Assembly: GCA_022702705.1 (NCBI GenBank)
Contig: CM040421.1
Span: 3,720,001 to 3,784,000, forward strand
Length of the DNA: 64,000 bases
Direction: 5' to 3'
Origin: Papilionanthe hookeriana x Papilionanthe teres
Taxonomy: Eukaryota; Streptophyta; Magnoliopsida; Asparagales; Orchidaceae
Shown: positions 44,844 to 57,182 of the stretch, one piece after another
Layout: each line of letters begins with the position of its first letter
Numbering within the stretch: the first letter of the stretch is position 1
Made by a program: the position numbers and the translations under genes
The notes under the pieces: model-generated
Told to the model about the DNA's origin: nothing
What the model saw: the letters and a program-made list of their open reading frames with translations, nothing else
The model's database searches: none

Positions 44844-46776
44844 TCACTCATAGGATATTCAAATGTCCTAGTTCACTGAGCAAGATAACAAAACTTGAAC
44901 TCCTGGATGATTGATTCATTGTATAATTAAATTCTCTTGGACTTAAAATAATCCTAGAGGTATTGAAAAGATGTTTAAGACTCTGTCTTAAGCACTTCTC
45001 GATATGATAGGATATTTATAAGAACAATTGGACTTAATTGTTCTTTGATGAAGAAAATAGTCCTCAAACCAAAGCACAAGAACCTAGACGTCATAGGAGA
45101 TGACTAGGTATAGGAGTAGGACCTTGGTAGAAAACCATAACCCTTCCCTTAGCTTTACTAGGAACTTGCTTTAAATGCTTAAATATTCTAAATTGTGTTT
45201 AAGCGCAGCTTGGGATGACGGGGAGACCCTCCAGGTACGCTTTTATTTTATTGCAATTTACCTTCTTGCAATTTACCTTATTGCAAATGCACTTACTTTT
45301 CTCGTATGATAAACAATTGTTGCATGAAAACCCACACCTTTAGGATAGTCCCTAAAATTGAAACCAAACTAAACTAAAAGTTATTACAAGATAAAATTCA
45401 CCGCCACAACATTTCAAAATATAAAACAACTCAAAATTTAATCACAAACAAAACAACAAAACTACAACTACAACTAAATTAAAACGTCTTGTTGGATGAT
45501 CGGGAATACCTCGGATGATGTAACCTACGTGTTGCTAGCGGGATTTCCCACGGTCTAAATGAAAGTGTGGAACTCATTTAGTTGAGTTTAGCAAATTCAT
45601 CTGGACTAAGTGAATCCGATAAAAATAACGATGCCGAAAGGATGGAACCGTGGGATCTTAACCGGTGTTGTTATAATCAACTTTAAGATTTGTTTTAATT
45701 AAAACATAAAAACACTTGGAAACTAAGACTTTCTCTAAACCAGAACACTTCTCTCATCTCCTTATTTATGACTTCTAAAACTAAACCTCTGCAACAAGGA
45801 GCTCGGAGCATGGTGGGCAGCACGACCATCGTCATCAGCAAAACTGGAATCTACATCAACAAAACTTTCTTATAATTAAATAACCAAGCCATAGGATTTC
45901 GAGGTAGTTTGTCTAGTGCAACATAAATCCTCAATCTCTTGTCAGGCATTTGCATTGCAAATTAAGCCCTAACCGGTCTTAGGATTCCGAGGTAGTTTTC
46001 TGATACGACATAAACCCTCACATCTTCGAGGCTATTTGTATGATTGTGTCATACGGATATAAGTCCTAATTAATTAAAATTGGCAAGATCAAAACGTTAA
46101 ATAAACATTAGGGCTTTCCTAAATTCGAGCCAAACAATAGGATAGTCGGGAAATTACCGAAGTTCGCTTCGAATCTGTGATTTCTCCTACCTTTCTTCCT
46201 TTGAATTCCCAAAATAAAATGTTCCAAATTTGATCCATTCCCTATTGAAATTCCAAAATTCAATCCCTTGAAAACTTAAACTTTGAAATTATTGAGAGCG
46301 AACTATCGATAATTATCGAGAGTTTTCTTAGGTGATTCTGTCACTTAAGATGTAATTAGCTATAGGGGCTTGCCCTTATAGGGAATTTTAAGAACCCGAG
46401 TAAAATAAACCACTGTTTAATTCATTTATATTAAGCGGGGAACTTGTCGGCTTATAAAATTGGTTCGCGGACCAAACGGATGTCATAAATCTCCTAATTT
46501 ATTTAATCGAGCCCCATCATCAAGCAGTGTGTCTATTCTTCGGGATAGATACACGGTTTGTGGTGCGGTGCTCGTTTATATAAACTATTTGGGATGTGAG
46601 ATCGGTTTGATTTCATATCTTAAAACTTTTAAACTTAAATTTACTTTCAAAAATCAAATGTTATCTTTTAAACTATATATATATTTAAATTAAATTTAAA
46701 ATATGAAAATTCGCCGACAATTTCTGTAGGCGACCCCCTTTTCAAAATACAACACATAACCTAAAATATGCCGACA
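44844..46776 (+). repeat. Solo LTR B, right segment
   Basis: Continues LTR B after element D, from TCACTCATAGGATATTC to ATGCCGACA. It includes the reverse counterpart of the 77-codon U5 ORF (46460-46693) and the internal junction copy near 46708-46732. No gene is supported. Confidence 0.9.
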
Positions 46777-46781
46777 AGAGC
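46777..46781. repeat. Target-site duplication AGAGC, right copy (solo LTR B)
   Basis: Matches 13488-13492. Confidence 0.9.
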
Positions 46782-47967
46782 ATGTAATGCCTGAGTTTCT
46801 GTGCGGCGAAGATCAGGGCCAAACAATGCTTCTCAATTGGAGGATACTTTACTTCCATCGGAATCAAACGACGGCTTAAGTAGTAGAGAGCATTTTCTTT
46901 TCCCTCATCATTGACCTGGGCTAGCAGGGCTCCAAGGGAGTCGTCTAGAGCCGCGGTATAAAGTATCAACGGTATACACGGGACCGAGGCTGCTAAGACA
47001 GGAGGTGTCATTAAGTATTGCTTAATGTCCTTGAAGGCCCGTTGGCATTTCTCTTCCCAAACGATTTTGGCGTCCTTTTTAACTAATGCCGAGAAGGGCT
47101 GACACCTACCTGACAAGTTCGAAATAAAGCGTCGAAGATATGCCGACTTCCCTTGAAAGGATCGTAGTTGTTTTAAGGTTTTGGGAGGCGGCATATCTAA
47201 GATAGCTTTAATCTTTTCCGGATCAATTTCAATCCCGCGATGTCGGACAACAAATCCTAAGAATTTCCCGGAGGTAACGCCGAAGGCGCATTTTAAGGGA
47301 TTCATCTTAAGGTTGTATTGCCTTAGTCGCTCGAAGACAATTCTCGAATCATACAGGTGATCTTCCTTCGGTTTGCTTTTGATGACCACATCATCCACAT
47401 AGCACTCAACTTAGTTGTGAATGAGCTCATCAAAAATCTTTGTCATTGCTCTTTGATATGTTGCTCCTAGCGTTCTTTAGTCCGAATGGCATTACTTGTG
47501 TAGCAATACACTCCGATTGGTGTTCGAATGCGGTGAGCTTTTCGTCTTCCGAGTGCCATCTTTATCCGGTTGTATCCTGAAGATCCATTCATGAAAGAGA
47601 ATATTTCATGTGTCGAAGTGATGTCGATCATTAACTCTGGAATTAGTAGTGGAAATTCATCCTTCAGATATGCTTTGTTCAAGTCTGCGAAATCCACGCA
47701 GTTACGATTTGACCATTCTTCTTTCTAGCCGGTACCACGTTGGCTAACCAAGTAGGGTATTGTTCTTCACGGACAAATTTAGCGTCGATTAGCTTCTTAA
47801 CTTCGGCTATTACTTGTTGTTCAATTTCTAGACGCATTCTTCTGGAAGCTTGTCTGACTAGAACGGAAGTAGGATTCACTCCTAGCCTGTGTACTGCGAC
47901 TTCTGGAGCTAATCCTGGCATTTCGTCGTAACTTCAAGCAAAACAGTCCTTAAATTCCATTAATATC
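46777..47967 (-). pseudogene. Reverse transcriptase and first RNase H of element A, broken
   Basis: The ORF 47398-46742 begins at the DD of YVDD, runs through LRSFQGKSAYLRRFI and the usual RNase H (LILYTAALDDSLGALLAQ, LALIFAAQKLRHYM), and then reads into solo LTR B; its last 12 or so residues are LTR sequence. Upstream, 47697-47467 and 47921-47679 carry FSFMNGSSGYNRI, where D has FSFMDGSSGYNQI (catalytic Asp read as Asn), and VKKLIDAKFVREEQYPTWLA. Breaks lie near 47468 (CTAG here, CTG in D), 47505 and 47700. Solo LTR C cuts the frame at 47967. Confidence 0.85.
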
Positions 47968-50072
47968 TGTCGGCATATTTTTAGGTTGTGTTGTATTTTT
48001 TTAAAGGGGTCGCCTACAGAAGTTGTCGGCGAATTTTTTAATTTAATTTACACATATATATAATTTGAAAAGTAGTGTTTTGATTTTGAAAATAATTTTA
48101 AATTTGAAACTTTAAGATATGAAGTCAAGTCGATCTCACATCTCGAATAGTTTATATAAACGAGCATCGCACCACAAACCGTGTATCTATCCCGAAGAAT
48201 AGACACCTTTGCTTGATGATGGGGCTCGATTAAATAAACTAGAAGATTTGTGACATCCGTTTGGTCGCGAACCAATTTTATAAGCCGACAAATTCCCTGC
48301 TTAATATAAATGACATTAAACGGGGTTTATATTACACGGGTTCTTTAAAATTCCTATAAGGGCAAGCCCACTATAGTTAATTACATCTTAAGTGACGGGA
48401 ATCACCTAAGAAAACTCTCGATAATAATCGATAATTCTGCTCTCAAGAATTTCAAAGTTTAAGTTTTCGAAGAATTGAACTTTTTGAATCTCGATAGTGA
48501 ATGGATCAAGTTTGGAACATTTTATTTTGGGAATTCAAAGGAAGAAAAGTAGGAGAAATTACGGATTCGAAGCGAACTTCGGTAATTTCCCGACTATCCT
48601 ATTGTTTGGCTTGGATTTAGGAAAGTCCTAATTTTCATTTAATGTTTTAATCTTGCCGATTTTAGTTAATTAGGGCTTATATTTATATGATAGAATCATA
48701 CAAATAGCACTGGAAGATGTGAGGGTTTATATCGTATCGGACGACTACCTCGGAGTCCTAAGGCCAGGTTAGGGCTTAATTTGCGATGCAAATGCCTAAC
48801 GAAGAGTTGAGGATTTATGTTGCACTAGGCAAACTACCTCGAAGTCCTATGGCTTTGTTGTTCGAACTAAAGAATAGTTTTGCTGATGTCGACACGAGTT
48901 TTCTTGACGACGATGGTCGTCTTGCCCACCATGCTCCGAGCTCCTTGTTGTTGCGAGAGGTTTTAGTTTTAGAAATCATAAATCGGGGGATGAGAAAAGT
49001 ATTTTGGTTTAGAGAAGTCTTAATTTCCAAGTGTTTTTTGTGTTTTAATTAAAACAAATCTTAAAGTTGATTATAACAACACCGGTTAAGATCCCGCGGT
49101 TCCATCCTTCCGGCATCATTATTTTTATCGGATTCACTTAGTCCGGATGAATTTGCTAAACTCAACTGAATGAGTTCCACACTTTCATTTAGACCGTGGG
49201 AAATCCCGTTAGCAACACGTAGGTTACATCATCCGAGGTATTCCCGATCATCCAACGGGACGTTTTAATTCGGTTGTAATTGTAGTTTTGTGTTACGTTT
49301 GTGATTAAATTTTGAGTTGTCTTATATTTTGAAATGTTGTGGAGGTGAATTTTATCTTGTAGTGTCTTTTAATTTAGTTATGGGTTTCGAGTTTTGGTTT
49401 ACGTCCTAAAGGTGTAGGTTTTCATGCAACTTGTTGTTTATCATGCAAGAAAAATAAGTGCGATGCGATTAAATAAATTGTAATAAAATAAATTGCAATA
49501 AAATAAAAGCGTACCTGGAGGGTCTTCCCGTCATCCCAAGCTGCACTTAAAATACAATTTAGAGCATTTAAGCAAGTTCCTAGGTAAAGCTAAGGTAAAG
49601 GTTATGGTTTTCTACCAAATTCCTAATCCTATAGCTAGTCATTTCCTATGACGTCTAGGTTCCTTGTGTTTTTAGTTTGAAGACGATTTTCTTCATCAAA
49701 GAAAAATTAAGTTCGATTGTTCTTATAAATATCCTATCATATTGAGGAAGTGCTTAGGAAGAATCCTAAACATCTTTTCAATATTTCTAGGATTGTTTTA
49801 AGTCCAAATGAATTTAAATTGTGTAAATGAATCGATCGTCCGAGGTTTTCAAGTTTTGTTAACTTGCTCGGTGAACTAGGATATTTGAATGTCCTATAAG
49901 TGAAGTAACATTTCATTTAATATTACGTTTAGGAGTTATGATAGTAAAAGCTCCTAAGGGCAAAATGATATTTAATGATTTGTGATTCAAATTTAAATTC
50001 AAATTAATGATTTAAGTTTGGAATAGTGTTGAAGTTATCTTAGATTTATTTTTGAATTCTTCATGTCTTTAT

Positions 50073-50440
50073 ATTTAATTTAATTTAATTTAATTTAACT
50101 TAATTTAATGTAATGTGGTTTAATTTAATTTAATTTAACTTAAGTTAATTTAATGTAATATGATTTAGTTTAATTTAATTTAATTTAATTTAATTTAATT
50201 TAATTTGGTTTGATGTTACATTAAATTAATTTGATTTAATTTAATTTTTAATTTAATTTGATTTAATTTAATTTAATTTAATTTAATTTAGTTTATTTAA
50301 TTTAATTTAATTTTTAATTTAATTTAATTTAATTTAATTCTTAATTTAATTTAATTTTTTAATTTAATTTTTAATTTGATTTAATTTAATTTAATTTAAT
50401 TTTTTTATATTTAATTTAATTTAATTTTATTCATTTTAAT
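50073..50440. repeat. (TTTAA)n microsatellite in solo LTR C
   Basis: The longest version of the tract in the window, with TTTTTAA interruptions. Confidence 0.85.
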
Positions 50441-52234
50441 TTTAATTAAAGAGTTCAATTATTTAATTTTAGTTTAATGATTAAGTCTTTCAATGTTTTA
50501 AATTTGAATTATCATTTTAATTAAGAATTAAACATTAATGAAATGATTAATTTAGGGATTTTTAAATTAAAGAATAAATCTCTCCCTAATAATATCCACT
50601 ATTTTAATAATTCCAATTTTATTATTCTTCCAAATTTAATCAATTATTTAATTAAAGTTTAATCATTTTAAATTGCTTAATGGGTTTCTACCCTTCAATT
50701 ATTAAATTTCAATCATCCAAATCAGGTTAGGATCAAATATTTTACTTGTTAATTTTTTATTAAACCTAAAGTTTTAATTAAGGGTTAAAATTTTAATTAC
50801 CATTTTGCCCTTTAAGCTTAATAATTCCAAAACTCACTAAATTGAACTCAAATGAACTTGAAATTTTTATGTGACTTCACTCATATGTCACTAAAGACAT
50901 GAGAGGAGAAAATGTGATTTTTCTGTATTTAATTTATTTATATAATTATTTTTGGTAGAAAATAGAGATTTCAAGGAAAATTTAATAACATGACCAAGGG
51001 AAAGTTTCTGTCCTTAAGAAAATTAGGGGACATTCCTGATGACCAGAGGACCACTTGGACCAAATTTTGTAATTTTTTGAATTATATTTTATTTATTAGA
51101 ATTATTTTAAGTTCTGGAGTATTAATTAATTTAAAAATAAAATAAATGCTAAAAAATTAATTTTATGTTTTTCAAAAATCTCTCTGATATCAAGGAAATC
51201 AGAGAAGCAAATTTTGCAATTTTTTGATTTTTCTATGATTTATTATAATTATTTTAGTGAAAATGCTAGAAAATACATTTTTTAATTTTAAAATTACCCT
51301 TAGAGCTTTAAAAATTAATATCTCACCAAATAGACCTAAGAAAAACATGGGGTTTGTTCCTAAGTGATTAAAATTCAAAATGTGACATTTTGGTGAATTT
51401 TATTATTTTTGTAATTTTTATTATTTTTTAATTATTAAAAATATTAAAATAATATTAAAAATCAACTTTTTTAGAAAATTGAAATTTTAATTTTCTTAAA
51501 TTCCCCTGATATCAGAGAGGCTCCAAAACCAATTTGGTGAATTTTTGAAAGGTATTTTGAAAGTTATGAATTTTTAAAGTTTAAAATGACTAAATGGCTT
51601 AATCAACCCGTTTAATAGGGCTAACCAAGTCCAATTGACTTCAAACTTTTATGGTGGGTTCCTCTGATCCTAAAGGTCAATGGAGAATTGATTTCAAGTC
51701 AATTTGATCTATGGTTAACTCTAATTAATTAGAGACCTATTTTAAGTGTTTAAGCCGATTAGGGTTGTTTTGAGTGGACTAACTCAAGTCCTATTTTTCC
51801 TAGGGTTCTCCGGTCATAAGGAACATCACCAAATTTTCCTAGAATTTATTTCACAACATGCTATTTATTAGAATTAAAATACTCAAAACGGTGACATGAA
51901 TTTGAAAAATCAATAACTCTTCGTAGGGATGGCCTCGACTTTGGAAAATTCAGGGAATGTTCCCGAATTCGAGAGGCTTCAAAAGCCATATGGTCTCATG
52001 CCATGGTGAATTGTATACATGCATGGAGAATTAAATGTATGCGGAGAGTAAATAAATTATAAAAAATAAGATACTTGATGAAATTAAATGATTTCTTTTC
52101 CACATTATTCTCCTACGTTCACTTCGAGCGAGAGGGTATTTTTATTTTATTTTTATGATTTTCCTACACAAAGTTATGAATTTTTGAAGTTTAGGGAATT
52201 AAATAAATAGAAAATACCCCTAATTTTCTACTTA

Positions 52235-52445
52235 TCCACGCGGCGCCGCGTCATCCTTAACATCTCCGAAGGCACACGCGTCGCGCTCCCATTCGACGCC
52301 GCCATCCGCGTCAGCGCTCCCGGGACCCGCTGTATCGCTCCGTCTTCTGATCCGACGCGATCCTGGCCATCCGTCCGCGCGTGTATCAAATGGACGGCAT
52401 CCGTTCATCGTCCCCAAGTGTCCTCGCCCGAGAGCCGTCCACACT
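52235..52445. other. GC-rich block inside solo LTR C
   Basis: Diverged counterpart of 23213-23425, still CpG-rich (CACGCGGCGCCGCG). Confidence 0.6.
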
Positions 52446-53034
52446 AAATCCTTAATATCTCGCTCGATACTCGATGGATTTTCATGTTCTTATGCTCTAT
52501 GGATTCGTCTTGAAAAGACGAACACATCCATACGGTTTATGTGGGATGAAATTTACGCAATAAAAATGGAGAATGTTCGAAGCTCGGGAGGAAGAGTGAG
52601 GCCATACCTTAGCTGCGAGAGGTGAAGCCTCGATCGGAGATGCTCGGCACGTTCGTTGGAGCTGCAGGAGGCTAGGGATGAAGCTCGGGGATGTGGTGAA
52701 TTGCCTAGGTGTGATTTCCACCAAGGTCGATCACAACCTTTGGAGTGCTGGAACAAGCCGGGTGGCACTGGAGATGGGGCTTTTGCTTGGTGGACACCTT
52801 CTCTTGGTACGGTGAAGGTGTAGGACCAACCAATTTGAGGATTGATCCACTGTGGAGAAGTGTCACGGTTTTGGGCTTGGATTTCGACTGCGAAATTGAG
52901 CTCGCGAGAGCGAGAAATGGCGGGGGATTTCGGTGGGGATCAAGTGCTTCGTGTATGGGGAGTAGTACGGAACAATTTTGGCGGGGTTTCCTTAAGGTTT
53001 GTTTCGGCACCTTCTCATGGCCGAGAGGTGGGGA

Positions 53035-53044
53035 GTTTAAATAG
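53035..53044 (-). promoter_or_regulatory. LTR TATA box CTATTTAAAC (C)
   Basis: Kept unchanged in C although the surrounding sequence differs from D. Confidence 0.5.
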
Positions 53045-55027
53045 GCGGGGGCTGGAGGGCCTCCGGGGGAGTTGAGGGCTGGGATCACTGCTCATGGCAA
53101 GTGAAGAACAGTTGCAATGGCCAGCTGGGCATGGGGCGACTCGACGGTGAGAATTCAAGCTTGGATTGACTTGGACTTCTCGGCCATGGAGTTTTCCGGC
53201 GGCGGGGTGGTGGCCGGCGAGCGAGGGTCACCCTCGGGGTCAGGTGGGTCGAGGGCTGGGTGTTTGTGCAAGCAATTGGCAATGGCCGAGTGTAAAGGCC
53301 TTGATCCAAAATAGAATGGGGCATGGCTAGTTTTGGGTCTAAATAGGTCAACTCACCCATTTGGGCTTGGTGCACCCTTCGAGGTGGCTTTGGGTCTTGT
53401 GGGGGATCAAAGGGATCGACTTGGTTTGGCATGGAGAAGTCTCCATCCAAATATATTTGGATTAAATTTAGGTTTAGGTGAATCATGATTAAGGCTAATG
53501 AGCTTTAGAGATTAAGGAAAGGGGCCCTCCTTCCTACCCAATATGGTATGGTGACATGTAAAGAGGCTCTCATGGCTTCCATGTGGCTCATGCATGGCTT
53601 CATGGCTCACCTTTGGCTTGGGAAAAGTCGAGTCGATTTCATGTAAATGGATTTAAGAAAAATTTTGATATTTTGATGTGAATTTGTATGGGGCTTGATT
53701 TGGAATTGTTTGATGATGGAATTATAACTTAGGGAATGGCTTTGATTAAATGGATGGCAAATGGAAATGTCATGTGGGCTTTAGGGCCAATTTTGGGCTT
53801 TTGTATTTGGGTTGAATTTGAGTGGGGTTTGGATCAAAATCTTGGGCAAATCATGTTAGTGTTTTGTTTATGGGGATGTCGAGGAGGGTTTAGAAAAGAT
53901 TTGGGGTTAATTGGAGTTGAATTGGGTGAGTTTGGGCTAAGTTTGGGTCATGGGTCCAAATTGAGCTTTAAGGCCAAGAGTGAAATTGGATCCAAATTTC
54001 AATCAAATTGGGCTCGGATTTGGTCTAGATTGGTGTTGGGGATGTTGAATTGAAGTTTAGAATTGAATTGGACCAGCATTTGGGTCAATTGGGTAGGTTA
54101 GATTTGACATTGGGTTTACTTTGGGTTAAAATGGGTCAAATTGGGGATTTTGATAAAAGTGGGGTAAATTGACAAAATTGGCCCATGATGTAATTGAACA
54201 AAATGAAATTGGGAATATTTGGGATTTTCTGGAATTTTCTGAGAATTTTCTGAATTTTTGGATTTTTGGGCTAAGAGGGGTATTTACGGTATTTGGAGGG
54301 TATTGGGAGGTATTTTTGGAATTTTTGGTATTTTTGGCTATGAATGATCAATTTGAGTGATGTGGGAATGTTTAGGATTGATTTTGAGGAATTTTGGGTA
54401 ATTTAGGTGATTTTACAAATTTTGGGTGGTTTCAAGGGCATTTGGTAGGTTAGGCGGGTGTAGAGTCCCGGGGGTCAAAAATTAAAAATTTGGAAAATTG
54501 AAGATTGGGTGAATATAAGTGGAATGAAATCATTTTTGCTGAGCCATGAAGCCATATCAAGCCCACATGAGCCATGAAGGGACTCATTTGAGGCATTCAT
54601 TATGTTGTTCCTAACCCTCTTAGCGAGGGCTTAGGGGTTAAGGACCATCCATGTGAATCACCTACATGAGTCGGGAGGTCAAGTCGGGTATGGGTGTGTT
54701 TTTAGGAAGTGTGTGAAAGTGTAGTGTGTAGGTGTAGTGTGTGTGCAAGTCGACCCTTCACCGGACCGAGCCACCGAGGCGATCCTAAGGCCAGAAGAGT
54801 CCTATAGGAACTCATCCTTTAAACTTCCACATTTGATTTCAACCCTCTAGGTGAATTAGGGGTCTACAATCAAGTTTGTGGAGTTTGCAGGGAGTTAAGA
54901 AGTGGTTTGAATTTCTAAGTGGTGGGTCCCAATTCTAATCCTCTAGGATAGTCAAAGGAAAAGCCTAAGGCTGGATCCTAAGCACTAAAAGAAGAAGAGA
55001 AGACCTCATAAAAAAATGAGGTCAACA

Positions 55028-55032
55028 ATATC
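55028..55032. repeat. Target-site duplication ATATC, right copy (solo LTR C)
   Basis: Matches 47963-47967. A's pol resumes directly after it (TTGATTATTTCC against TTAATTATTTCT in D). Confidence 0.95.
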
Positions 55033-56504
55033 TTGATTATTTCCTCGGAATCTTCTTTATTGAGTAAGGAGCTAACAAAGGTTGGTCTAGGCTTTTCGCC
55101 AGTACCTAAGTTAACTTCCATTAATTTATCTATTGTAGATATGATTTCTTCTTCGAACTCTGGTGGAGCGTCTCCAATTTGCAGATCTTCGAAGCTCTTC
55201 GTAGTTTCCGAAGCAGTCTTCATTAGGTTCGCAAGTGACAACAAAAAAAATTCCGTATCGTCGGTCGAACCTACTGTGCGAATCCGAGACCATGTTTTGA
55301 ATTGGGAGGTCGACAGGCATTATTCCATAATTTTTCGAAGTGTTGTGATCGGCCTTTTGTCCATTGTCGAGGTAAGACACCACGTCTGAATTAAATTTTG
55401 AACACAGGGAGAGTACCACTCAAAAGGTAATTCCATTAATTCGGAAGAAGTGACATCTTCAAATTGTACATTGTTTTCAGTATTGGAAGAAGAAGTGCCA
55501 CGGTAAAATTTGATTGGCTTTCCACCGCTGTTATGTACTTCTTTGACCACCATACCCTCGATCTTATTAGACTGGATCGGGGTCAGGGTCATAGTGTGTA
55601 CAAAGTGGTTAATCTTCTCGTACATCGTTTTGTATTCTTCGTTCTTCTCATCTTCGAGAGAAATCTTGAATTGTCGTTTCTTCCGGTTTATTGTAGTTGC
55701 TTCTTTCTTGACTTCTTCTTCTTCCTCAGAGTTGTTCTCCCAATTAACGTTGATCACCAGCTTTTTCTGTCTAACTTTCCCAGTGTCTCTTCCACGACCT
55801 CGTCCCCGGCCTCGACCTCGGATGAGAGTTCTGGAGAAACCTTCACCATCTCGCCGTAAGGGAGTGGTGAGTGACTGTTGGACTAGAACTTCAGGTTCTT
55901 CATTGTCTCGAATTTCTTTTGCTTCATTTGGCACGGTGTTTCTGGAGAAGATTGTTTTCTTCGAAGGTGCGTAATAAGCTGCATCTTCATGGATTCCAAT
56001 CTCATGTACGGAGAAAGGTTGCAAATCACTTTTAATGCACTGTTCTCCTCCTTCGTAGTATTTTATGCACTGATGCAGAGACGATGGTACTATCCAGTTT
56101 GCATGGATCCACGGCCGGCACAGTAGAGCGTTGAACGATGTCTCAGTGTCAATTATGTGGAATTTTGCGGTTGTCTTTGCTAAGTCACCGGTCTTCATCA
56201 ACAGTGTTATTGATCCAAGGGCTCTTTCTCCTTTACGGTTGAATCCTCTTAGTAACATCTTGTCCGCTTCGAGCTCGCGAGCATCAATTTCCAAGTATGC
56301 TTAGCGTCCGAAGATTCATTATGTTGATTGACGCTCCTGGATCCACCAATACTGCGGAGAGCGTAAACTTTCGATTGTGAGTCGAAATGTACAACGGTCG
56401 GTTGTGATCGAGCGTCCCAAGTAGTAGATCATCGTCCGTGAAGGTAACACTTCGTTGTTCCTTTAACGAGCGAACCTCGTCTAAGGAATCTCCGGCCATC
56501 CGAG
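55033..56504 (-). pseudogene. Protease and linker to reverse transcriptase, element A
   Basis: ORF 56499-56284 reads to LVDPGASINIMNLRTL, the protease active site. A break near 56294 leads to the 324-codon ORF 56294-55320, which carries the protease body (DARELEADKMLLRGFNR, CRPWIHANWIVPSSLHQ), a GRGRGRGRGRD stretch, a charged linker and YEKINHFVHTMTLTPI. The next frames (55419-55126, 55244-54978) give IGDAPPEFEEEI and RPTFVSSLLNKEDSEEI before solo LTR C; the last codons of the latter read into C. The long uninterrupted linker argues against an intron here. Confidence 0.8.
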
Positions 56505-57182
56505 CTAAACAAATCTCCGGATCAAGTAAGGCCTTGATCGAGCTTTCCTCATCTCTTTTGATAAGATGAGAGCGTCGTAGATGCTCGGTTTGTGCAGTAG
56601 TTTCCTAAGATGGGCTAGCACGTTATAGTCCACTTTGTTACCATGTGTCTCGGTTTCTTCCCGAATGGGCGATTCTTCTGCTGGGGTTGATTCTTCCTGA
56701 ACAACCACTCGCTTTCCTTTGTCTTTTGGACCCATTCTCGGAGGTAAAACCCTTACGCTCCTTAAGTTGACTTCGTGATTTCTTCGAATCGCAGTGCTGA
56801 GTTTACTGGTGTCTCCTTTTGAATCGGCATGACGAGGTTCTTCTGGAGTCGCTTCGGAATCTGAAAGCTCTAACTCTATTGTGATTGGAGTTCCTTGGAA
56901 TTCACAAATAAATTCATTGCTTGTTGAACTTTCGTAGCCTTCTTGGTGAATGTTTTCTTTGTCATCGTGATTGTCGAGGTTGTGTATGATTTGAGAATTG
57001 TTATTGGTATCGAAATCGAGATCCGGATTAGATTGGTTGTCGTTAGTTATGTAATCATTAGAAACAGTCAAAACGTATCCAACACCATAACTCTTATCAT
57101 TATAAGATCCCGCCGGAGCGAGCAAATAATCATACAGAGTCAGAGGTTCGAGGAATTTTTCCCCCGAATCGGAAACAACCAT
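56505..57182 (-). pseudogene. Gag-Pol junction region of element A
   Basis: One open frame of 225 codons that in D is split in three: MVVSDSGEKF, the acidic NSQIIHNLDNHDDKENIH stretch, MGPKDKGKRVVVQEES, and VDYNVLAHLRKL. It joins gag upstream in the same frame (AYPR before MVV), so the Met at 57182 is internal. It leaves frame at the end (KARSRPYLIRRFV). Confidence 0.75.

Larger units (their letters stand above)
13493..46776 (+). mobile_element. Solo LTR B, opposite orientation, split by element D
   Basis: In the plus direction it runs from CGTCGACCTC (other copies TGTTGACCTC) to ATGCCGACA. Removing D and one TTACT leaves about 7485 bp of LTR with no internal region, which is the outcome of LTR-LTR recombination. 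Perfect AGAGC duplications flank it. It is the only family member here in the plus orientation. The first base pair reads CG instead of TG. Confidence 0.9.
47968..55027 (-). mobile_element. Solo LTR C (7060 bp)
   Basis: A full LTR from TGTCGGCAT to GAGGTCAACA without internal DNA, flanked by ATATC at 47963-47967 and 55028-55032. It sits in A's pol just before reverse transcriptase. Relative to D it lacks about 390 bp (junction near 53790-53802). It is more diverged from D's LTRs than they are from each other. Confidence 0.95.

Noticed and set aside
13493..46776. An unrelated second element in plus orientation between 13.5 and 19 kb
   Set aside because: The sequence is the reverse complement of D's LTR and continues at 44844-46776, with AGAGC duplications outside. 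It is one solo LTR split by D.
46742..46776. C-terminal residues SAYFRLCVVF of the 47398-46742 ORF
   Set aside because: These codons lie in solo LTR B; the pol homology ends at the insertion site.
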